A stretch of DNA of 64,000 nucleotides, taken from assembly GCF_021917145.1 (NCBI RefSeq), contig NC_061061.1:10342494-10406493 (forward strand). The letters run 5' to 3'. The notes beneath the pieces were generated by a model. That model searched no databases. It was not told the origin of the DNA and saw nothing but the letters and a program-made list of their open reading frames with translations. This document shows, one piece after another, positions 58,428 through 64,000 of the stretch; within the stretch, counting starts at the first letter, position 1; each line of letters opens with the position of its first letter. The stretch comes from Hypomesus transpacificus. Taxonomy: Eukaryota > Chordata > Actinopteri > Osmeriformes > Osmeridae. A program made the position numbers and the translations under genes.

Positions 58428-58580
58428 GTAGTTATGTGTGTGCAGTGTGTGTGTGTGCGTGTGTGTGTAGTTATGTGTGTGCAGTGTGTGTGTGTGCGTG
58501 TGTGTGTAGTTATGTGTGTGCAGTGTGTGTGTGTGCGTGTGTGTGTAGTTATGTGTGTGCAGTGTGTGTGTGCGTGTGCC
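58350..58580. repeat. GT minisatellite with 39-bp period
   Basis: GTTATGTGTGTGCAG recurs at 58371, 58431, 58470, 58509 and 58548. The last three intervals are exactly 39 bp and the first is 60, so a higher-order repeat has grown inside a GT microsatellite. Confidence 0.9.
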
Positions 58581-58589
58581 CAAGCGCGA

Positions 58590-59330
58590 GGCTCCTTCCT
58601 GGTGTGGAGACCAGACACTGACATAGTCATTACCCTTCATTCATCCCAGCATACGCTAGCTATTAAAATAACAGGCCCTCAGCCAAATGGCCCGTCTCAT
58701 CCCCCGACTGTGTGTCATTCTATGGCTGACACCACTCAACTCAGCTCAGCTCAAAGATGACTGGGGCTTAAAGTGGGGGGCTGGAAGGAGGAGGTCAGAG
58801 AGAGTCCGCTCCAAAGAGAAGGTGAGGGTTGCACGGATGACAAGGATGGAGTGGTGAGTTTCACTTCTTTGACAGAGGGAGGGAGGGTGGGCCTCCCCCT
58901 AATCACACATCCAGTTTGTGAGTCGTTGGGGCCGACTGTCAGTCAATTTGTCAGCTCTTTGACACACATGTGTTGGCCATTGAGTTAAGGTTAGGATCAC
59001 ACATGTCCTTTGTGTATGACTCATTACTCCTACTCTGCTTCCCAAGGAAGAGGCACACACGCGCTCACACACACACCTTCCACCCTGACTCCTAAGGGTT
59101 AAGAACTGTCAGTCCATTTCCGGTTGACCTTAAGTGTGTGTGTGAGAGTGTGTGTTGAGGGGAGAGGGGGTGTTGGGGTTATAATATGCTGGCATAAACA
59201 ATGGATGAAGTTTCTGGCTATTTGACCATTTGAGAGTTGCTTAGTTTGAGAGTCGGTTAAATACTATCTATAAACAGACCCCCCCCCCCCTCCCTCTATT
59301 ATCCTGTCCTTCTGTCTCCTGCTGCCCTGC
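58590..59330. other. Intergenic or intronic DNA, nothing recognised
   Basis: Poly-C run at about 59280-59291. No exon recognised. Confidence 0.45.
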
Positions 59331-60100
59331 TGCCCTCAGTGCCGAGCCTGAGAAGACGTGGCCTAATAGAAACATAACAGGCCGCTTAACCGATCAAAGA
59401 TGTGACCCGGCAAATGGCTCCTCCTTTGTCTGCCGCCTGGGCCTGTTTCTGTCAGCAGCTTGTTTGTTACGATACGTTCAGAAAAATAAAAACTCCCTGA
59501 TGAGTCGCATTTGGATTTTGAACGTGTCTGTCAAGAACAGGGGGGACGATGGAGCTCGTCAGTTAGGCTCAAATGTCGTTGAAAAAAATTCTGTTTTTGA
59601 TGACATACTCTTTTCATGACACGAAAGTGGTTCAGCCCATCTCGCTATTCATTAAAATGCCACTATGTGTGACTCAATAGTGCTGCGGTAGGGTTTCTTT
59701 TCATTGTTGAGAAAATGATAGGCTGTCACATTAAATGGAATATAAAGCATTCTTATTTAAGGGTTGAATGATCGGACATGAAAAGATTGGACTTGTACTA
59801 GGGGCTTTTTTCATAAATAACTCCAATAGTCTTTACAGGCTGTCCTTTCTTTTATTCCTCTCGTCTCAGAGTGTCAGAATTTATTATCTTTTTTTCTCTT
59901 TCTTTTTAAAAGATAATGTCGCTTGCTACGCCTCCTCTTGCAAGCGGTCATCACACAATTATGCTTTAAGTCTTGAGAAAATTGGTTGCTGCGGGTTTTT
60001 CCATATGTGTATTTAATGTCTTGAATTCATGCTATTTGTGAATAGTGTTCAAGCATGAACTTCAATTTGGTGTCGTAAAGGGATTACGCAGCGAGTCGTA
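59331..60100. other. Candidate conserved non-coding block
   Basis: About 770 bp without microsatellites or transposon ends. It contains GATCAAAGA (59392-59400, TCF/LEF-like) and CCTTTGT (59423-59429, SOX-like). Open frames are short and unrecognised. The texture resembles vertebrate enhancer DNA; this is inference only. Confidence 0.3.
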
Positions 60101-61440
60101 TTAACCCTCTTCCTGCTCACACACACACATACACACACACACACAATTCGCACACTGTACCTTTAAGTCATGTAGCGCAATTGCATACTGATGTCCCAGT
60201 ATTACTCCAGGTCTCCTTAGACATTTCCCTTGAGACTTTCTGAATACTGAGTGATTCTTGAAGTCTGTGATTCTTGTCAAAAGATGAAACTGCACAGAAG
60301 GTGAAGTTAAGGATATTTGGGGATAGGCCTACAGCGTAGATTTCAGCAAACACACACACACAAAAGACAATACACATCAAGACCATATCGACCTTGTATG
60401 GCTGGGTAGGATGGTTGACTGCATGACACATCTGACTCCCAGTGGAACCATTTCTACTTTGTTAAAAAGATAACAAAGGTATCAAAATCATGGAATAATT
60501 CATTTCGGAAGTTGACCAAAAGGTTCGCAACCAAATATTCCGTCCACCGTTTGGTGCAAGGGGGAGGAAGACGGGGGAAGAATTCTAATTGCTCTGGCCC
60601 ACTTTCTACGTTGAAAAACTGCCGAGACTGACAGCAGTTGATAAATGACATGCGCCGTCATTTCCATGACAACCCTGTAACGAATGCCAGGTCCGAGGTG
60701 AGTTAGCTGGTAAACATTTGGTTCTCCTGAGGAGTCCTTTCTCTATACCTATAATGAGAGGGCTAGTTATTCAAGCTGTAGGCCAGAGGGCTAGGGTAGC
60801 CCCAGGTGGAAAGAGCCTTAAGCAGGCCTCATGACAGAATGCTAGCTACCTAGCTAATGAGGTAAGAGGCATATGGCAGGGAGCACTGCGGGTCTGCTAA
60901 GCTAACGCTAAATCAAGTGAGGCTAACCTTGCCCCTCAGTGGCTCGGCCGCAGCAGATGTTTCCCATTAGGGGCTGGAGAACAGAGAGAGGGGTGAGAGA
61001 CAGGCGTCTTCCACTCGCCTGTCCAAAATGTCACCCGGCAATCTTAGCGGTCAACTGTGCTGGCGGGGTGGTGGGTGAGGGCCACATGTTTTCGCCAGAC
61101 TTTCTCTGTCTGACTGTGTGTGAGTGTGTATGTGTGTGTGGAGGGCGGAAGGGTGTTCACCTGTGTGTCTCTGACTTTATCTTTGGGTGTGTGTTGGGGC
61201 ATGTGCGTTCAAATTCCTTGTCGGCAGGCGACTACACATAGACTGGCAAAAGTGGCATGATTAGCTCACCTCCCCATGACGATTTCACAACTGTCGTAAT
61301 AGTGAAAAGAGACACTTATAATTATGCTCCATGAATAGAAAACCCTGCCTTCGGATCTGTCTGATGCCCGGAGTCCTCGTCTTCTGTTGACTTGAGCTCT
61401 GGAAGACATCCAACAACCCCCACCCCTCCATCTTTGAAGT
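60101..61440. other. Intergenic or intronic DNA, nothing recognised
   Basis: CA runs near 60118-60145 and 60350-60362; GT-rich at 61115-61140. Confidence 0.45.
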
Positions 61441-61483
61441 TATTTGTTTCCACTTTACCTCTCATAATGGTGTTTTCAAAGAC

Positions 61484-61521
61484 CTGTCAATCATTGGCGC
61501 CCGTGCTGTTCACCTAGCAAC
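61484..61521. promoter_or_regulatory. PBX/MEIS-type site next to an RFX half-site
   Basis: CTGTCAATCA (61484-61493) is the reverse complement of TGATTGACAG, the decameric PBX-MEIS/PREP motif. CCTAGCAAC (61513-61521) matches the half-site of the RFX X-box. They are 19 bp apart in a block (about 61440-61555) without repeats. Function is not demonstrated. Confidence 0.35.
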
Positions 61522-61559
61522 AAGGGGAGCTGGTAAAGTTCATCTAGGAGAGAAAGGCA

Positions 61560-63780
61560 GAGAGCGAGCGATGGATGGAAAGAGAGAAGTAGGTAGAGCG
61601 AGAAATATAGAGAGTGAGGTAAAGGTAGAATGAGCGAGAGGGGAAGAGGGAGAAGGAGAGGGAGGAGGTGAATCCGAGGATGGAAGAAATAAGAGAATAC
61701 TTTTTCAAATTGGACGTGGTTATTGTTTGTTTACCTCCTCCCTGGTTTACCAGGGGAAAGATTTAGCAGTTGCGCCGGCTATGGGCTATATGTGATTTGG
61801 TGGATTTCTTTCCTGCTCGCTCCACTCGTCTAGGCTGTGACTGACGAACAACATGGCAAGGCAACCTTAATGCCACCTAATCTGAAATGCTTTATGAATC
61901 ATCACTTTTTTTCTCTCCTCCTCCTATTCCTCGCCTTCCTTTTCTACACTTACTGCTAGTGCTGTGAACGCAAATCCCCAACAGCAAAGGCCTTTACTTA
62001 ACTCTTTAAGTAGGATATTTACATGATACATAGCTCTACACGAACATTTGATAAGAAGCGCAGCATGTCACTCACAACAAATGAAATTGCAATGAAGTTT
62101 GATTGACAAAAACACAGTACATACAACCCATTTCTTGTGGGCAAACATACATTTGCATACAAAACATGTTCATGGTCACTAAATAATAAATCTATTTTAT
62201 CAACATATGGAGATATATTGTACTGCTATTGAAAATGGATTAACTCCACCACAGGTCTCTGGATTGTCTCGCGGGTGGACCTGTAATCTGCAACCCATCA
62301 TCTCTTTTAGGACAGTGTAATTGGGGACCGATTGCTGGATTGGTCCCACAGGGCCTTTTGGACTAGACACCTGCATGGTCCAAAGATTTACTGTTCATCA
62401 GTATCCGTGTGTCAACAATACTACCCTGGAGGAAGACAGTGTTTGGGACAGTGTGCCAATACTGTTGCACTTTTTCTACTTTGGTGTTTGTGGGAGTGTG
62501 TGTTCCAGTCCTGTGGGTTCTCCATCATATCGATTCGGAGTGATGTTAGTCAGCTCATCATTTGAGAAAGCATGTGTATACACACAGTCACTCACTCACA
62601 CTGGTGTTGTGTAGCTTTGCGCCATTACCGTAGCGTGTCCGTAAGGCAAGCTTTAATACCCCTCCACTTTGCACAACAGTGCTCTAATCCCAAATATACA
62701 CCCTCCTTCTAACACCTCTCTTTCCTTGACTTCTTACTATCCTAATCCCCCCCCCCCCCATACACACACACATTTCCTATCCAAGCGACACTCCAACTGA
62801 GAGCTATTTGTGGTACAGAAAAAAATAGAATGAAAAATTACCTACTACCTATATAAGTATATAACTATATACTATATAACTACCTTCCCGTTTGTGAGGA
62901 GACATTTTGAAATTACATTTGACAGTCTCTTTTTGCTCCAAACCATAGATAATGAATACAATGACAGCAATAAATAAATAATAAATAAATAGATAAAATG
63001 ATCTAGAAAACAGAAATCAAAAACAGCAAGAGTGAACCCATTGTAGAGGCGTCCTGTAATCGTCATTTGTCTTCTCTCTCTGCCCTCATCCATCACAACA
63101 TCTTTCCGGAAACCATTTGGAATAATATAATATAACACCCTCATCCACAACAGTTTCCAACAAACATTTTAGAATCATTCTTAACAATAATGATATGTTG
63201 TTCCTTAAGAGGGAAATGGATAGATCAAGGCGTCTGTTTCTGTTTCAATCCTGGCCAAATCCAGGCCATGCACTGGATGACATATTTACACAAGAGAGTC
63301 AGGCTATTAGAAAAGGGACAGGGTGAGAGAGGAGCACACTCCATGGGTCAAACACTGAGACGTGCACGGTTCCAAACAATCCCAGCCATGCCTATGAAAA
63401 AGAAACATGTCATAAGGTTCTATAATAAGATCATGCCATCCAACACCAGAGGCATTTCTGTACCTTTTCAGTCAGTTCTGCTGTCATTGCTGCTGTTGTA
63501 GTTGTCAAGAGAAGGGGGCGGGGGGATTGCAGAGGATTTTATGTTCTGGGGAACTGACATCAACAGAAATGGGGCATCCAGAGACGACTGGCAAGGGATG
63601 CTGGGAGTTTTTGAGCTGAATTGGCACTGTTACATTCCGCTGCGTGTTGCACAGTGGGAGGTGGTGGGACTTCATATGTGGGTCGCAGGGGGTTCACTGG
63701 CTAGCTCCTGGGTTCAGCCGAAGTGTAATACTAAGGATAGATGGCGGCACATTGACAGAAATATTGATTCATGTATTTTC
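61560..63780. other. Intergenic DNA, nothing recognised
   Basis: GA-rich at 61555-61680, poly-C at 62749-62759, AT-rich at 62940-63000. No exon recognised. Confidence 0.45.
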
Positions 63781-64000
63781 AAATGAAAAAAGTTCTATAT
63801 AAATAACAGCATCAACAGACCATCTACAGGTCGTCTAAATATTAAATTTATTTCTACAAAAACCATGTACAATCAAACGTATCCAATGACAACAAAGTTT
63901 ATGTTTTTACTTGTTAGAATTACAGTATCCTTCACCATGTGTCGAGTACTCACTCAGAAGTCCTTTACTGGATTTCTAAGACATATATTCCATAACACAA
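63781..64000 (-). other. Possible 3' UTR end of a leftward gene
   Basis: On minus, an AT-rich stretch contains TGTACATG and an AATAAA (reverse of 63846-63851) followed by T-rich sequence, as at the end of a transcript. In mammals CSNK1G1 lies on this side of PPIB in the same orientation, so its 3' end is a candidate, but no coding exon is in the window to confirm it. Confidence 0.2.

Noticed and set aside
58292..58760. Cys-Val-rich 148-codon frame and its antisense partner
   Set aside because: Translation of the GT minisatellite.

Overview
This window is nuclear DNA of a vertebrate, almost certainly a ray-finned (teleost) fish. Genes are split by GT-AG introns and CA/CT microsatellites are frequent. 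Mobile elements are of fish type: a V-SINE, L2-clade LINEs ending in the fish L2/V-SINE tail, hAT-like MITEs, foldback elements and solo LTRs. The recognisable protein genes are vertebrate: an interferon-induced IFI44/IFI44L-type GTPase family, sorting nexin 22 and cyclophilin B. The species cannot be named from the sequence.

Layout. 1-808 is one arm of a near-identical direct repeat whose second arm is at 45707-46512. 2.9-3.8 kb holds a hAT-type MITE and a V-SINE. 3.9-8.9 kb is a tandem triplication (1547-bp period); each unit carries a G-rich 27-bp minisatellite and an L2 tail, and the third minisatellite is expanded. 10.9-11.5 kb is another L2 end. 12.0-36.3 kb is an array of four IFI44-like loci on the + strand. 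Copy A (about 12.1-14.3 kb) is a pseudogene. Copy B (20.3-27.6 kb) is intact, with 288 codons. D (30.6-31.2 kb) is a 3' half and C (34.1-36.3 kb) is a 5' half. Copies A, B and C have GAAANNGAAA interferon-response motifs upstream. The array is full of insertions, and comparing the copies shows empty sites for three of them. 37.3-37.5 kb is the orphan last exon of snx22 (+), tail-to-tail with ppib (-, 38.0-41.7 kb, five exons, complete). 47.0-51.0 kb is a full-length L2 LINE (-) with an uninterrupted 966-codon endonuclease/reverse transcriptase ORF and a duplicated 271-bp 5' monomer. 51-64 kb has no recognisable exon; it contains microsatellites and a few stretches that look like conserved regulatory DNA or the 3' end of a leftward gene lying beyond the window.

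Functionally, copy B and ppib are the two genes that can be read as complete. The IFI44-like array looks like a tandem immune-gene cluster in birth-and-death turnover next to the conserved vertebrate snx22-ppib pair.
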